Below, piece by piece: positions 26,856-36,365 of a stretch of DNA of 64,000 bases; position 1 is the first letter of the stretch, and each line of letters opens with the position of its first letter. The stretch covers positions 186,001-250,000 of the forward strand of contig NZ_CP102292.1 in the NCBI RefSeq assembly GCF_025152405.1, in the 5' to 3' direction. The position numbers and the translations under genes are program-made. The stretch is from [Ruminococcus] lactaris ATCC 29176 (GTDB taxonomy: Bacteria; Bacillota; Clostridia; Lachnospirales; Lachnospiraceae). The notes under the pieces were generated by a model. That model worked only from the letters and a program-made list of their open reading frames with translations. It did no database searches and had not been told where the DNA came from.

Positions 26856-26963
26856 TATAGATACCTCACTGTTTTAATAAGATTTTTTACTAACCGTCCA
26901 AAGTCAGTAATCTTATTTTACTCTGAGGTATTTCTTTTTCTCAACCTTCTTTCTTGGAATTCC

Positions 26964-27893
26964 CTATATTTGAATTATACAGGAAGCTCCTATTTTGCTC
27001 AAAAAATAGTCCTCCAAAGTATCGCCAGATACAGAAAGTCCTGTTACAAGAATGTGCGATTCTGCCAAAGCAGACGCAACTGTCTCTAAATCATTCAAAT
27101 AATCATACAAACGAATTATGCCATCTGGCATTAGTTTAAAGTTATCTGTATGAAGATTCTCTTCCAAAACCAGAACCGTTTTCTGAACATCTGTTGTTTT
27201 AATTGCTATATGTCGTTTACACCGTTCATTTAATTCATAATCAGAAATCTCTTCTATAATTTTTCCATGGTCAATCAGAATAAATTCTGATGCTGTTTGA
27301 TACAATTCTTCTAAGATATGGCTTGAAACCAAAATGGTCATACCATATTCTTTATTCAAAATTTTTAATAAATTTCTGATTTCTACAATTCCAGCAGGGT
27401 CAAGACCATTGATAGGTTCGTCTAAAATCAATAGTTCTGGTGTATTTAAAAGTGCAATCGCTATCCCCAATCGTTGACGCATACCTAATGAAAAATTGCG
27501 GACACTCTTTTTACCTGTATCTTGCAATCCAACCATATCTAATGTCCTTTTAATAACTGATTTATCTGGTATGCCGCGTTGAATACGCTGTACTTCCATA
27601 TTTTGATAGGCAGTCATTGACGGGAATAGGGCAGGCGTTTCAATCATACTTCCAATTCGTTTACGCTGTTTCTGCAATTCTTCTGTTCCAGAATTTCCCC
27701 ATAAAGAAAGTGTACCACTTGTTGGAAACGCAAGCCCTGTGACTAATCTTAAAAAAGTAGTCTTACCTGCTCCGTTTTGACCAATAAATCCATAAATTTT
27801 TCCTTTTTTTATTTGTAAATTTATGTGGTCTAATGCTAATGTTTGTTTATATTCTTTGGTTAAAGACTTTGCTTCTAAAATAATTGAACTCAT
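26964..27893 (-). CDS. ABC transporter ATP-binding protein (antimicrobial-peptide/lantibiotic immunity type)
   Basis: 309 residues. Walker A GQNGAGKT (38-45), signature FSLGM (134-138) and Walker B LLILDEP (154-160) are all present. The C-terminal extension ends LEDYFLSKIG, typical of BcrA/LanF-like ATPases. AAAGGAGG precedes the ATG. The stop codon TAG is part of TATAGGGAGG in the uninterrupted operon, so the IS110-type insertion leaves the protein unchanged. With the two permeases it probably exports or confers resistance to a peptide antibiotic; the actual substrate is unknown. Confidence 0.9.
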   Translation of the reverse strand: MSSIILEAKSLTKEYKQTLALDHINLQIKKGKIYGFIGQNGAGKTTFLRLVTGLAFPTSGTLSLWGNSGTEELQKQRKRIGSMIETPALFPSMTAYQNMEVQRIQRGIPDKSVIKRTLDMVGLQDTGKKSVRNFSLGMRQRLGIAIALLNTPELLILDEPINGLDPAGIVEIRNLLKILNKEYGMTILVSSHILEELYQTASEFILIDHGKIIEEISDYELNERCKRHIAIKTTDVQKTVLVLEENLHTDNFKLMPDGIIRLYDYLNDLETVASALAESHILVTGLSVSGDTLEDYFLSKIGASCIIQI

Positions 27894-27994
27894 ATCCCAA
27901 ACCTCCTTTACTTAAACCAGTATAACGGGCAATTTTAAAGAATTTCTTAAATCGTAATGAGAAAAGTTAAAAAAATAATAAAGCTAAGGAACGT

Positions 27995-28681
27995 TTAATC
28001 CTTAGCTTTATGTAGGCGGTAGCCAATGCCCCAAACAGTATCAATAAATTCTGTATCAGAGCATATCGCTTTTAATTTATTGCGTAAATTACTGATATGA
28101 ACATTAAGTGTATTATCTTCAGCAATATATTCTGTATCCCAAACACTTTGAAAAAGATTCGATTTTGAAAATACTTTATCTGGATATTTCATCAACAATT
28201 CTAAAATGCCAAATTCTTTAGCGGTTAAGGATAATTCTATTCCATTCAAAAATGCTGTATTTTTCTCTAGGTCTAAAGTCAGATTGTTATATTGCAAACA
28301 TTCTGTCTGGCTATTTTGAAATTGTACTCTTCGCAGATTACTTTCAATTCTGGCAAGCACTTCTTCCATATCAAAAGGTTTTGTGATATAATCGTCTGCT
28401 CCCAGACGAAGCAAGTCGATTTTATTTTGTGTAGTTTCTTTCGCTGAAATAATAATAACAGGTATCGTAAATTTCTTGCGTACATCAGATAAAATAATAT
28501 CACCACTCCGATAAGGAAGCATAATATCAAGTATAATCAAATCAATTTTTTCTTTATTCAAAAAATCCAGAACATGAAGTCCATCATATTGGCAATGCAC
28601 AGCATATCCTTTTTCTTTTAGAAAATCAGCCAATAACGCATTTATTTCTAAATCATCTTCAATAATCAATATTTTATTCAT
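27995..28681 (-). CDS. OmpR/PhoB-type response regulator of the cargo operon
   Basis: 228 residues. The receiver domain has Glu8-Asp9-Asp10, phospho-acceptor Asp52 (IILDIMLP) and the Lys of YITKPFD. The winged-helix domain (about 130-225) ends with the TVWGIGYRL hairpin. It is first in the unit response regulator-ATPase-permease-permease-kinase. Such regulators usually switch on their own transporter when the linked kinase senses the drug. A good promoter precedes it at 28758-28787. Confidence 0.92.
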   Translation of the reverse strand: MNKILIIEDDLEINALLADFLKEKGYAVHCQYDGLHVLDFLNKEKIDLIILDIMLPYRSGDIILSDVRKKFTIPVIIISAKETTQNKIDLLRLGADDYITKPFDMEEVLARIESNLRRVQFQNSQTECLQYNNLTLDLEKNTAFLNGIELSLTAKEFGILELLMKYPDKVFSKSNLFQSVWDTEYIAEDNTLNVHISNLRNKLKAICSDTEFIDTVWGIGYRLHKAKD

Positions 28682-28757
28682 TAGCCTACCTCATTCCTGC
28701 AATGCTACTTTCCCATTATACATTTAAGGTTGTATTTCCTCAATACCATTGCAACCA

Positions 28758-28787
28758 ATTATATGAGAGGGATTCTTATTTTGTCAA
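28758..28787 (-). promoter_or_regulatory. Promoter of the cargo two-component/ABC operon
   Basis: On the minus strand TTGACA (28787-28782) and TATAAT (28763-28758) are both exact consensus, separated by 18 bp, about 75 bp before the response-regulator start. Confidence 0.75.
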
Positions 28788-28797
28788 TCTAATTGTA

Positions 28798-28843
28798 AGC
28801 AGAATAGTATAGATTGGATAAACAATTACCATACTATTCTGCT
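28798..28843. repeat. 13-bp perfect inverted repeat at the junction of transfer genes and cargo
   Basis: AGCAGAATAGTAT (28798-28810) and ATACTATTCTGCT (28831-28843) flank a 20-nt loop just after the Orf13 gene. No T run follows on either strand, so it is not a classical terminator. It lies at the boundary where cargo was added. Confidence 0.6.
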
Positions 28844-28850
28844 GTAATAT

Positions 28851-29753
28851 TTATTCTACAATCTTCCAGTTATCGTCCTTATGTAACACAAGCTCATACT
28901 GTGAGATTTGCGTCATTTTCGACTTGTTATCCAGATACTTTACAGACACACTGACCTTGAGATTATCGCCGTCTTTGGTAAAGACAGGGTTTACCAGTTC
29001 TGAAAATACATAGTCGCCGGATACAGGAGCAAGCACACCGTCTTTGACATAGTAGGCAAGTTCCTTTTCCGTAGCTGTCGGGTACAGCTTAAAGAATGTT
29101 TCCAAGAAAGCGGTAGCGTCTTTGACTGAATCGGAGCTGACACTGACATCGGCTTCCTGTGTTTTGGGTTCATACTTTGATTTCTGTACCGCCGGAGCAA
29201 GGGTTGGATTCTGGGTAATGACCATTGCACCGTCCTTATCCACATGAACGGTCACGGTATAGTTTTCTATGACTGCCTGTGTCTGTTCTCCCTCTTTTAC
29301 CTGCTGATCTACTTCGTAGGCAACGGTAAAATCGTCCGTTCCAGACTGCTTTACATTCCAGACCAGCACATTTGTAACGGTCGCACTGGTTGGTATGTCC
29401 GTTCTGATGGTATCGGCGTTCAAATCCTGTAATTCTTTGGTAAGGTATTTACTGATTTCCGTTGTCCTTGCTTCAATGGCTTCCTTGCTGGTATCCCATG
29501 AGTAGTAGGCTTTCGCAAAGTTCTTGACGAAATTTTCAATACCGTTGGTATCGTTCAATCTTAGCTGAATGATTTCTTTTTCATGTACCGTGTGGGTGTC
29601 AATAGCGGTAAAATTCTTATACACACCAAAGCTGGTGCTTGCTAAAAGCACCGCCCACAACAGCAGGACAGATTTCTTATGTGTCCCGACTTTCATGGTA
29701 CGCACTTTCTTATTCTTAGGTGCTTTCTCTGTTTTTTCTTTCTTCTTAAACAT
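28851..29753 (-). CDS. orf13: Conjugal transfer protein TcpC / Tn916 Orf13
   Basis: 300 residues. A basic N-terminal tail (KKKEKTEKAPKNKK) and one membrane helix (about 27-45, SVLLLWAVLLASTSFGVY) are followed by two extracellular NTF2-like domains (about 70-180 and 205-300), the TcpC architecture. TcpC is a VirB8-like part of the Gram-positive conjugation channel on the outer face of the membrane. AAAGGAC precedes the ATG. It is the last gene of the transfer operon. Confidence 0.9.
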   Translation of the reverse strand: MFKKKEKTEKAPKNKKVRTMKVGTHKKSVLLLWAVLLASTSFGVYKNFTAIDTHTVHEKEIIQLRLNDTNGIENFVKNFAKAYYSWDTSKEAIEARTTEISKYLTKELQDLNADTIRTDIPTSATVTNVLVWNVKQSGTDDFTVAYEVDQQVKEGEQTQAVIENYTVTVHVDKDGAMVITQNPTLAPAVQKSKYEPKTQEADVSVSSDSVKDATAFLETFFKLYPTATEKELAYYVKDGVLAPVSGDYVFSELVNPVFTKDGDNLKVSVSVKYLDNKSKMTQISQYELVLHKDDNWKIVE

Positions 29754-29767
29754 ATTTCAAGTCCTTT

Positions 29768-30775
29768 CTATTGTTTGATTCTTCCGGCACAAATGATGTG
29801 CTGTTGCCAGTAGGCAGAGGTCAAATCAGTATAGCCGATTGGATTTCCGGCATGATACATCTGATTGTTTCCCACATAGATTCCTACATGGGTTACATAG
29901 TCGCTGGTGTTGTAGGTGGAATGGAAAAAGACCAAATCGCCAGCCTGTGCCTGTGACAATGGAATATGCTGGGTTGCGTCATACTGTGCCTGTGCGGTTC
30001 GTGGCAGGCTGATTCCGGCTTTTCCGTAGCACCACTGGGTAAGACCAGAACAGTCAAAAGAGGTGTTCGGGTTACTGCCACCATAGACATATTTCCAGCC
30101 TTGATACTTCAACGCTTCATTCATAACCGCCTGTACCGTTTCGTTACTGAACTGTTTTATATTCAGATATTGGTTGACCAGCTCCACATAGAACATATTC
30201 CCGTAGTTATAACGCCAGCCACCATTTTTGCTGACCGCTATCGGGTTCGTATAGGTCACTTTTGTACCGCCGGATTTATTCTTTGCGAAATTCTCTGCAA
30301 GGTTGAAGCTGTGCTTTTCCCCGTTCTTCGCCACATAGTCTGCATAGCCACCACCATAGTTATAAGATTGAATGACCACGTTAATGTCATTCATGCCTTT
30401 TGCTTTACAGGAAGAAAGCAGGGACGCAAAATATTTACACCCCTGCTTAATGGATTCTTCTGTACTTAAGGAGTTTGGCGGTAGTCCCAGACTTTCACTG
30501 GACTGCATGACATCAATAGCCGTACCGCCACTTTCCACCTGTATGATGGCAAGCAGGACGTTCACATACTCCGAAATACCGTTTTCTCTGGCGTATCTTT
30601 CTACCATCGGCTGATGTTTGAGGACATCGGCTGACAGGTTCATGCCAGAATAGACAGGCGAATAGCTGTTTGAATTGTCGTCATGTTCGCCGGAAATCAG
30701 TATCCCGAAAAAGAGGACGAGGGAGAAAAGGACTGGGAATATCGTACCTATGATAAGGATACGCTTTAATCTCAT
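29768..30775 (-). CDS. orf14: Bifunctional cell-wall hydrolase (lysozyme-like + NlpC/P60), Tn916 Orf14
   Basis: 335 residues. An N-terminal membrane anchor (about 5-27) is followed by a lysozyme/transglycosylase-like domain (about 55-190, VLLAIIQVESGG with the catalytic Glu). An NlpC/P60 endopeptidase domain (about 215-335) has Cys in SFDCSGLTQW, His in THVGIYVGNNQMYHAG. This is the CwlT/TcpG layout: it opens peptidoglycan for assembly of the conjugation channel. It overlaps the previous gene (Orf15) by 4 bp. Confidence 0.92.
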   Translation of the reverse strand: MRLKRILIIGTIFPVLFSLVLFFGILISGEHDDNSNSYSPVYSGMNLSADVLKHQPMVERYARENGISEYVNVLLAIIQVESGGTAIDVMQSSESLGLPPNSLSTEESIKQGCKYFASLLSSCKAKGMNDINVVIQSYNYGGGYADYVAKNGEKHSFNLAENFAKNKSGGTKVTYTNPIAVSKNGGWRYNYGNMFYVELVNQYLNIKQFSNETVQAVMNEALKYQGWKYVYGGSNPNTSFDCSGLTQWCYGKAGISLPRTAQAQYDATQHIPLSQAQAGDLVFFHSTYNTSDYVTHVGIYVGNNQMYHAGNPIGYTDLTSAYWQQHIICAGRIKQ

Positions 30776-32907
30776 TTCTTCCGTCCTTTCTCTGGTTGCT
30801 TCGTAACAGTCTTACGATTTTGTTTTTGGTTGACCTGTTTCTGTACGGTTGTTTTCTTTTGATTACTTCTGGATTCCGCTACGTTTGACTGATTCGTTCT
30901 GGCAACAGATTTGACCTGTTGTTCCTGTCTGATATTGGTTCGGACGGTTTCTTTTCCAGCCTTGATTTCTGCATTTTTTATCACAGGAGAAGTAGCAGGA
31001 CGTTTCATATCCGGCTTCGTAACTATATCGGTCTGTGCTGGTTTTGGAACAGGTGTGGCAACAGGGCGTTCATGGCTTCTGGTAGCTCCGGCTGTCGCTG
31101 ATCCATTCGCATGAACTGTCTGCTTTGCTTCCTGTGCTTTCTGTAATTCATGTTTTTTCTGTGAGATATTTTCCCTGTGCAGGTTTCGTTTCTGTGTACG
31201 TTGTTCCTGTCGGTTTTCCCGTTCTTCCACAACGCCACGTTTAAAGTCTGATACATTATCCTTTGCTTTCTGTTTGGCAGAGTGGACGGCATAACCAGCC
31301 TGTGTCGGCAGGTCTTTCACATTTTCTTTCAGAGAGGAAGCACTGTCACGGACTTTATTTTTCGTATCCATCACAGCACCGACAGCAGAACCGACACGGC
31401 TTCCCATGCTGGCAGAAGTATTTTCCCGTTTCTTTGGCGGTTGGTTCGTTGCTGGCTTTCCGGCTCTGGCAACACTTGCACCTGCCACCGTACCTGCAAC
31501 ACTTCCAGCACCGACAGCTCTTGCAATTCGGCGTTCCATACGTCTTGCCCTGTGTCGCATGAACACCATCGGTCTACGGAAAATCCGGCGACCTATCTGC
31601 TGGCTGTCATTGGCATTAAGGCTGAACATACTCATTAGCTCTCCGAGCTTCATGTAGATTCCGGCAAAACAGATTATCTGCAAAAACGCCACCATGAAGA
31701 ACGGATAATCTGTGGAAATGTTGTAGAACATACTGGAAATCGAAAATGCCACGGTCACAATCAGCGTGATTCCAGCTCTTGTCATAATGGCGTTGAATAC
31801 ACGGACAACTGCCTGTTTCGCCATGTTCTCATAGGTCGGTATCATGGACAGTAAAAAGCTGACAGGCAAAAACATGGCATATATGATAAAAAGTATCTGG
31901 GAAAATAACATCATGCCGGTAAGCAGGAAGATAAAGATTGTGATACCGAGATTGAAAATGAGCAGGAAGAACACCATGCCAAGACGGTTGACGACCTGTG
32001 GAATGGTAAGGTTGTCATTGTCGTTATCCTCAATCTCTGTTTTCACAATATTTTCCCTTGTTTCCCCATCATCATCGGACGGGCTGGCAGATACCAGAGC
32101 TTCTACACGGTCAGTCCCGATTTCTTCGGTATCGCTGTTCCCGAACTGCAACAACAGCCACGGTTTTTCTACCTGTATCGCAAAAAGGCTGTCACGGATA
32201 AGGTCTACGCTGTCCTTGCCTTTGCTTTGTGAATCTGGGAGCATGATTTTTGTCCCCAAGTCCAGAGAAGCGGTGCTGATGTCCGAACTGAAATCATTGA
32301 TTTTCTGGATATAATTGGGAGCATAAGCAATAAAGGACGCAGACACGATGAACACCACCACAAAGTTGATAACAGCGTGAAGTGCTTTGCTTGTTTCCCG
32401 TTTGAGAAGCCCTGTATAGGCGGTGTAAACACCTACAATCAGAATGATAATGAGCAGGAATCCCACATAGAATCCACTGCTGGAAAATCCGTTTTCGGTC
32501 ACTCCGGCAAGTGTCTGGATACTTTTCCCGATACTGTCTGCCATGTCATTGATGAAGTCCAGCTTATACGCCTGTTGCACCACATATCCTGTGGCATTGC
32601 TAAGATACAGGCTGATTGTCCAGACAAAGTTTGTGATACAGTAAAGCCCGTACTGCACCGATTTTCCAATGCCGTCCAGCCAGTTCCACGGAAGCCATGA
32701 CCAGCTATTGTCCACGTAAAAATCAAGCTGATAATTGGAAAGCGGATACTTTGAATACAGGTTGCCTGCATTGACCGTATCATCGACCAGTCCAGACGCA
32801 TGAGCTACCGTCCCAAGCAGGGACAGCAGTACCAGCGTGACGGTCACGGCAAGCAGAACCTGTTTCAGTACATGGAATACCTTTTCTTTTGTGACAGATT
32901 TCATCAT
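30772..32907 (-). CDS. orf15: Conjugation channel membrane protein, Tn916 Orf15 (VirB6-like)
   Basis: 711 residues. After a signal-like helix (VLLAVTVTLVLLSLLGTVAHA) come about seven further membrane helices up to residue 440. The long hydrophilic C-terminal tail (about 450-711) is rich in Lys, Gln, Arg and Thr, with low complexity. This is the CD3337/EF1877-type membrane protein of Tn916 elements, expected to form the transmembrane channel like VirB6. It overlaps Orf16 at its start and Orf14 at its end by 4 bp each, so translation is coupled. Confidence 0.88.
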   Translation of the reverse strand: MMKSVTKEKVFHVLKQVLLAVTVTLVLLSLLGTVAHASGLVDDTVNAGNLYSKYPLSNYQLDFYVDNSWSWLPWNWLDGIGKSVQYGLYCITNFVWTISLYLSNATGYVVQQAYKLDFINDMADSIGKSIQTLAGVTENGFSSSGFYVGFLLIIILIVGVYTAYTGLLKRETSKALHAVINFVVVFIVSASFIAYAPNYIQKINDFSSDISTASLDLGTKIMLPDSQSKGKDSVDLIRDSLFAIQVEKPWLLLQFGNSDTEEIGTDRVEALVSASPSDDDGETRENIVKTEIEDNDNDNLTIPQVVNRLGMVFFLLIFNLGITIFIFLLTGMMLFSQILFIIYAMFLPVSFLLSMIPTYENMAKQAVVRVFNAIMTRAGITLIVTVAFSISSMFYNISTDYPFFMVAFLQIICFAGIYMKLGELMSMFSLNANDSQQIGRRIFRRPMVFMRHRARRMERRIARAVGAGSVAGTVAGASVARAGKPATNQPPKKRENTSASMGSRVGSAVGAVMDTKNKVRDSASSLKENVKDLPTQAGYAVHSAKQKAKDNVSDFKRGVVEERENRQEQRTQKRNLHRENISQKKHELQKAQEAKQTVHANGSATAGATRSHERPVATPVPKPAQTDIVTKPDMKRPATSPVIKNAEIKAGKETVRTNIRQEQQVKSVARTNQSNVAESRSNQKKTTVQKQVNQKQNRKTVTKQPEKGRKK

Positions 32908-35357
32908 TCCAAATCCACCTCACTTTTTATCGGCGGTCTGGTATCAAAGGCATGGAGTAGTTCTACAAAGACAGGGTGTATCTGTACCACACCGACACGC
33001 CCGTATAAATCCTGCATTAAGCATTGCCCGTTCTCCAAATCCCTCAACCGTTTCTGGTTATTTTCGTCCTCACTGTCCAGCCCGAAAAACTCTAAGGTCT
33101 GCTTGATTTCATTGGTATCTGTGGAGCGGAACGCAAACTTTAAGCCGATGTTATTTTTCAGACTTTCTTTCGATACGTCCCCAGAGCTTTGTGTCACGAA
33201 ATATACTCCGGCGTTCATGGCTCTACCAGCACGCACCAGCTTGTTTGAGAGTGTTTCTCCCTGTGCCACATTTAAGAACGCCCATGCTTCGTCCAAGTCC
33301 ACGATTTTGAAAATGCTTCGGTCACTGTGAATGAAGTCAAGGGCAAAGGTACTGATAACAATTAAGATGGATACCGACAACAGTTCAATGGTCGTGTATT
33401 CCTCAAAGGTGGTATCCTTATCCGGCAGAACCAAATCTGCAACCTGTATAATGTTGAGCTGGTTATCCAGACTGATTGCATTTTCCACCGAACCGTCCGA
33501 GAACAGAAGCTGTGCAAAATCATAGTCCGTAAAACTTTCGATATGGTCTGCAATGTTACGGGATACGGCGGTATCCTCTTTTCGCAGTTCCTCAATGACC
33601 TGCAACAGCCCGTGGTTCTGATTCTGGGATACCGTGCGGACAGCTTTTCTAAGGACAGGAAACTTTTCGCCGTCCCTTGAAGAAATTCCTGTAAGGAATG
33701 TCAGAATGTCAATGGCAAGACTTTCAGCGTCCTTGACATCTTTCATAATCACATACGGGTCTAACAGCCCTTGATTGCTGGAATCACTGGTAATGTTTAC
33801 AATATTGATTTCCTCTGCAATCTCCGGCAGTGTTTCTTTCCAGTTTCCACGCTCACTTTTCGGGTCTAGGATAACTGCCTGTCCACCGAACAGGACGGAA
33901 TAATACACCAGCAGGTTATTACAGAATGACTTTCCACCACCAAGCGAACCCACAAAGGCAGAAGCCAACGCATTTGTGACCGTACCTTTTACCCCTTGAC
34001 TGGCAAGGGACGGTTGCAGGTAGACATTTCTTCCCGTATCCACGGAATATCCGATATAGATTCCTGTATTTTCTCCCAACATCTGGGTAGCACCGAAACC
34101 AAGTCCGGCTAAAAAGTCGGATTTCACATACTGGATATAATCATTGATATAACGTTTGCTGGCTGGAAGAAACTCTCCATGCAGTCCCATCATATCTCCG
34201 GCAGGACGTACCAGCTTCACGTTCAAATCATCGTAAAAGTCCTTGACTTCATCACAACGGCGTTTCAGTTCGTCAAGATCGGGTGCAGACACCCGTATGA
34301 CGTAACTTAACTTATACATACTTTCCTTGCTCTGGTCTAAATCTGTTTCCAGTTCATCGACACTGTCCAAGGCTTCCACCACATTTGAACTTGTTTCGTT
34401 TCCGGCTTGATAGGCGTGATTATCCAAGTCCTTTAATTCCTTTTTCTTGTTACGGACAGTGGTTAAGGCTTTCTTATTTCCCACAATCTCAACATTCATG
34501 GACGTATCCACAGGGAATGTGAACTGCTGTTGCTGGAAATAAAAGATTTCCGATGATGGGAAGTCCAGCTCCCCGACAATGGCATTGACCGTAAAGTAGG
34601 ATACATAACTTTCGCTGTCCTCATGTTCCAGACGCAAATATCGCTGGCTTTCTTCCACCACGCAACGGGTAGGACGGATAAGGTCATAATACTTAATCAG
34701 TGTTTCTCTTTTTAATTTTCTTTTTGGCAGAGGATACACATAATCTTCATAAGCTATCCCGTCCCTGCCGTAGAGGTGTTCCATCAGATAGGCAAAATCT
34801 TTGGCTTCCAGTCGGCGGATTTTGAATCTACGGGAGATTTTGTTTTCCAGCAGTTTTTCCATCTTCGCATAACGGTTGATTTCATCATTGCCCATGGAAA
34901 CAAAGTCATTCATCAGCGTGTGCCTTACCTCATTCAAAAACTCACGGAATGTCAGAAATACCGATTTTTTGATGTTCTTCAGATTGACTTCGTCCTCTGT
35001 GACCATGAGCTTGAATCCCAGAAAGAAACGGTAATCCACTTGATTGTCGCCTATCATAGATACAAGGGCTTCGGTCTGGTCGTCTATTTTCTGATAGGCG
35101 ACTTCCTTTAATTTCCCCGTTACCAGCTTCTTTGACTGTTCCTGTATGCTTCGGATTGAGCTTTCGGTTGCAATCTGCAATGCATGAATCTTTCCCTCAC
35201 GGGACTGTGCGATAAGCTGACGGAAGCTGTCATGCACAAGGTATTTCTGTTCTGGGGATAAGAATGAATAATTGTACGGTATCAGCTCATAGTAGGCGAA
35301 CACCTCATTGTCCTTATTCCAGACAAGGTTATTGTCGATATATTTAATCGGGAACAT
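32904..35357 (-). CDS. orf16: VirB4-like conjugation ATPase, Tn916 Orf16
   Basis: 817 residues. An N-terminal VirB4/TraC domain is followed by a RecA-like motor with Walker A GSLGGGKSF (about 470) and Walker B IFKIVDLDEAWAFLN (about 685). RAGRAMNAGVYFVTQSSGDV and QTLEFFGLDSEDENNQKRLRDLENGQCLMQD are typical of the family. It powers transfer and assembly of the conjugation channel at the inner membrane face. It overlaps TcpE by 14 bp and Orf15 by 4 bp. Confidence 0.93.
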   Translation of the reverse strand: MFPIKYIDNNLVWNKDNEVFAYYELIPYNYSFLSPEQKYLVHDSFRQLIAQSREGKIHALQIATESSIRSIQEQSKKLVTGKLKEVAYQKIDDQTEALVSMIGDNQVDYRFFLGFKLMVTEDEVNLKNIKKSVFLTFREFLNEVRHTLMNDFVSMGNDEINRYAKMEKLLENKISRRFKIRRLEAKDFAYLMEHLYGRDGIAYEDYVYPLPKRKLKRETLIKYYDLIRPTRCVVEESQRYLRLEHEDSESYVSYFTVNAIVGELDFPSSEIFYFQQQQFTFPVDTSMNVEIVGNKKALTTVRNKKKELKDLDNHAYQAGNETSSNVVEALDSVDELETDLDQSKESMYKLSYVIRVSAPDLDELKRRCDEVKDFYDDLNVKLVRPAGDMMGLHGEFLPASKRYINDYIQYVKSDFLAGLGFGATQMLGENTGIYIGYSVDTGRNVYLQPSLASQGVKGTVTNALASAFVGSLGGGKSFCNNLLVYYSVLFGGQAVILDPKSERGNWKETLPEIAEEINIVNITSDSSNQGLLDPYVIMKDVKDAESLAIDILTFLTGISSRDGEKFPVLRKAVRTVSQNQNHGLLQVIEELRKEDTAVSRNIADHIESFTDYDFAQLLFSDGSVENAISLDNQLNIIQVADLVLPDKDTTFEEYTTIELLSVSILIVISTFALDFIHSDRSIFKIVDLDEAWAFLNVAQGETLSNKLVRAGRAMNAGVYFVTQSSGDVSKESLKNNIGLKFAFRSTDTNEIKQTLEFFGLDSEDENNQKRLRDLENGQCLMQDLYGRVGVVQIHPVFVELLHAFDTRPPIKSEVDLE

Positions 35358-35733
35358 AGGTCACACTCCTTACTGCCGTGATAGTTTCCTCAAATTTCTG
35401 CTTATGCAGGTTCACGGCTTTTCCGGCATAAGTCACTTTGGGACGCAGAGCATACAGCACCATCGTCTTGATGTAACTGTATGGCTTTTTCCCGTCAAAG
35501 GTTTTCTGTGACATAAACCATGTGAGGGCAACGGGAATCCCGAAATATTTTAAAAATGCTCCCTCAATCATGGAAAGTGGCGGTACATCTGCAAACAGAA
35601 TGATGATAAATTCCGTCAGTACAAACCATGTAATCTGGGTAAAGGTCACAGGAAATGGCAGGTTTACATCATTGATGGCATACAGTACCTTTTCCACGTT
35701 CCAGATACTTGTATAACTTCGGATTTTCTTCAC
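35344..35733 (-). CDS. tcpE: TcpE family conjugal transfer membrane protein, Tn916 Orf17
   Basis: 129 residues from GTG 35733 with AAAGGAGC upstream. A cytoplasmic N-terminus with RSYTSIWNVEKVLYAINDVNLPFPV leads into two membrane helices (about 31-48 and 58-73), followed by a basic C-terminal part with KPYSYIKTMVLYALRPKVTYAGK. TcpE proteins are small bitopic parts of the Gram-positive conjugation apparatus. It is translationally coupled to the VirB4-like gene. Confidence 0.88.
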   Translation of the reverse strand: MKKIRSYTSIWNVEKVLYAINDVNLPFPVTFTQITWFVLTEFIIILFADVPPLSMIEGAFLKYFGIPVALTWFMSQKTFDGKKPYSYIKTMVLYALRPKVTYAGKAVNLHKQKFEETITAVRSVTYVPD

Positions 35734-35844
35734 TTGTAAATGCTCCTTTCTTCATTTTCATAACAACAGGGACAGCCGGATTTCCAGACTGTCCCCAAGA
35801 AAAAGCTGACAGTAGCACCAGTGGCGGTGCTGATCTGCCAGCCC

Positions 35845-36348
35845 TTAACGCAGTACCTCACAGATACCAGCGTTTGTTGCAATAAATGTCCCCTCTATAT
35901 CGAGGTCACGCCCGTAGGCTTCATAGTCGATATAGTTCTGTAAAGAGGACGGGATTTCTCCGAGTATCTGTTCTTCATCAATCAGATAGTAGGCTAAATC
36001 GGTCATCGTTTCACAGCCGGAATACAGAATGATGTCGTCCTTATGTTCCACCAGTTCTTCCAGACTTCCATAGCAGGATACGAAACTGTCCAAGTCGTCC
36101 AGCAGGTAATCTGGTAATTCTTCCAACTGCTCATAGATACGGTTCAGTTCTTCGATGGAAGTATATTCGCTAATCTCCATCGGGAAGTTGTCCGTATCAT
36201 GGATTGCGTATTCTTCGTACTCAGCATTTAAGCCGATACGTTCTGCAATCACTTCTTCGTCCAATGGAAAAGAGAACCAGTCCCCGACCAGTTCTCCCTC
36301 ATTGTACTTGCCAAGATTGGCTATATAGACTTGCATATCATCAATCAT
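35845..36348 (-). CDS. ardA: ArdA antirestriction protein (first of three)
   Basis: 167 residues, the usual ArdA length, and strongly acidic. MQVYIANLGKYNEGELVGDWFSFPLDEE...IGLNAEYEEYAIHDTDNFPMEISEY matches Tn916 Orf18. ArdA mimics bent B-DNA and inhibits type I restriction enzymes, protecting the incoming single copy after transfer. Start ATG 36348 follows GGAAG; an internal Met at 36336 is possible. It lies in the usual Orf18 position before tcpE, with two relatives directly upstream. Confidence 0.9.
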   Translation of the reverse strand: MIDDMQVYIANLGKYNEGELVGDWFSFPLDEEVIAERIGLNAEYEEYAIHDTDNFPMEISEYTSIEELNRIYEQLEELPDYLLDDLDSFVSCYGSLEELVEHKDDIILYSGCETMTDLAYYLIDEEQILGEIPSSLQNYIDYEAYGRDLDIEGTFIATNAGICEVLR

Positions 36349-36365
36349 AAGCGGTTCACTTCCTT

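Larger units (their letters stand above)
25056..26960 (-). mobile_element. IS110-family insertion sequence, about 1.9 kb, with long non-coding end
   Basis: The element lies between two copies of TCCCTATAT (25047-25055 and 26961-26969). Removing it with one copy rejoins the ATPase stop codon to the permease ribosome binding site. It contains one IS110-type transposase and about 510 bp of non-coding DNA after the transposase stop. The 9-bp direct repeat may be a target duplication or shared core; IS110 elements usually lack long duplications, so exact ends are uncertain. Confidence 0.75.

Noticed and set aside
28798-28843. 13-bp inverted repeat as terminator of the transfer operon
   Set aside because: No T tract on either strand and a 20-nt loop; kept only as an inverted repeat.
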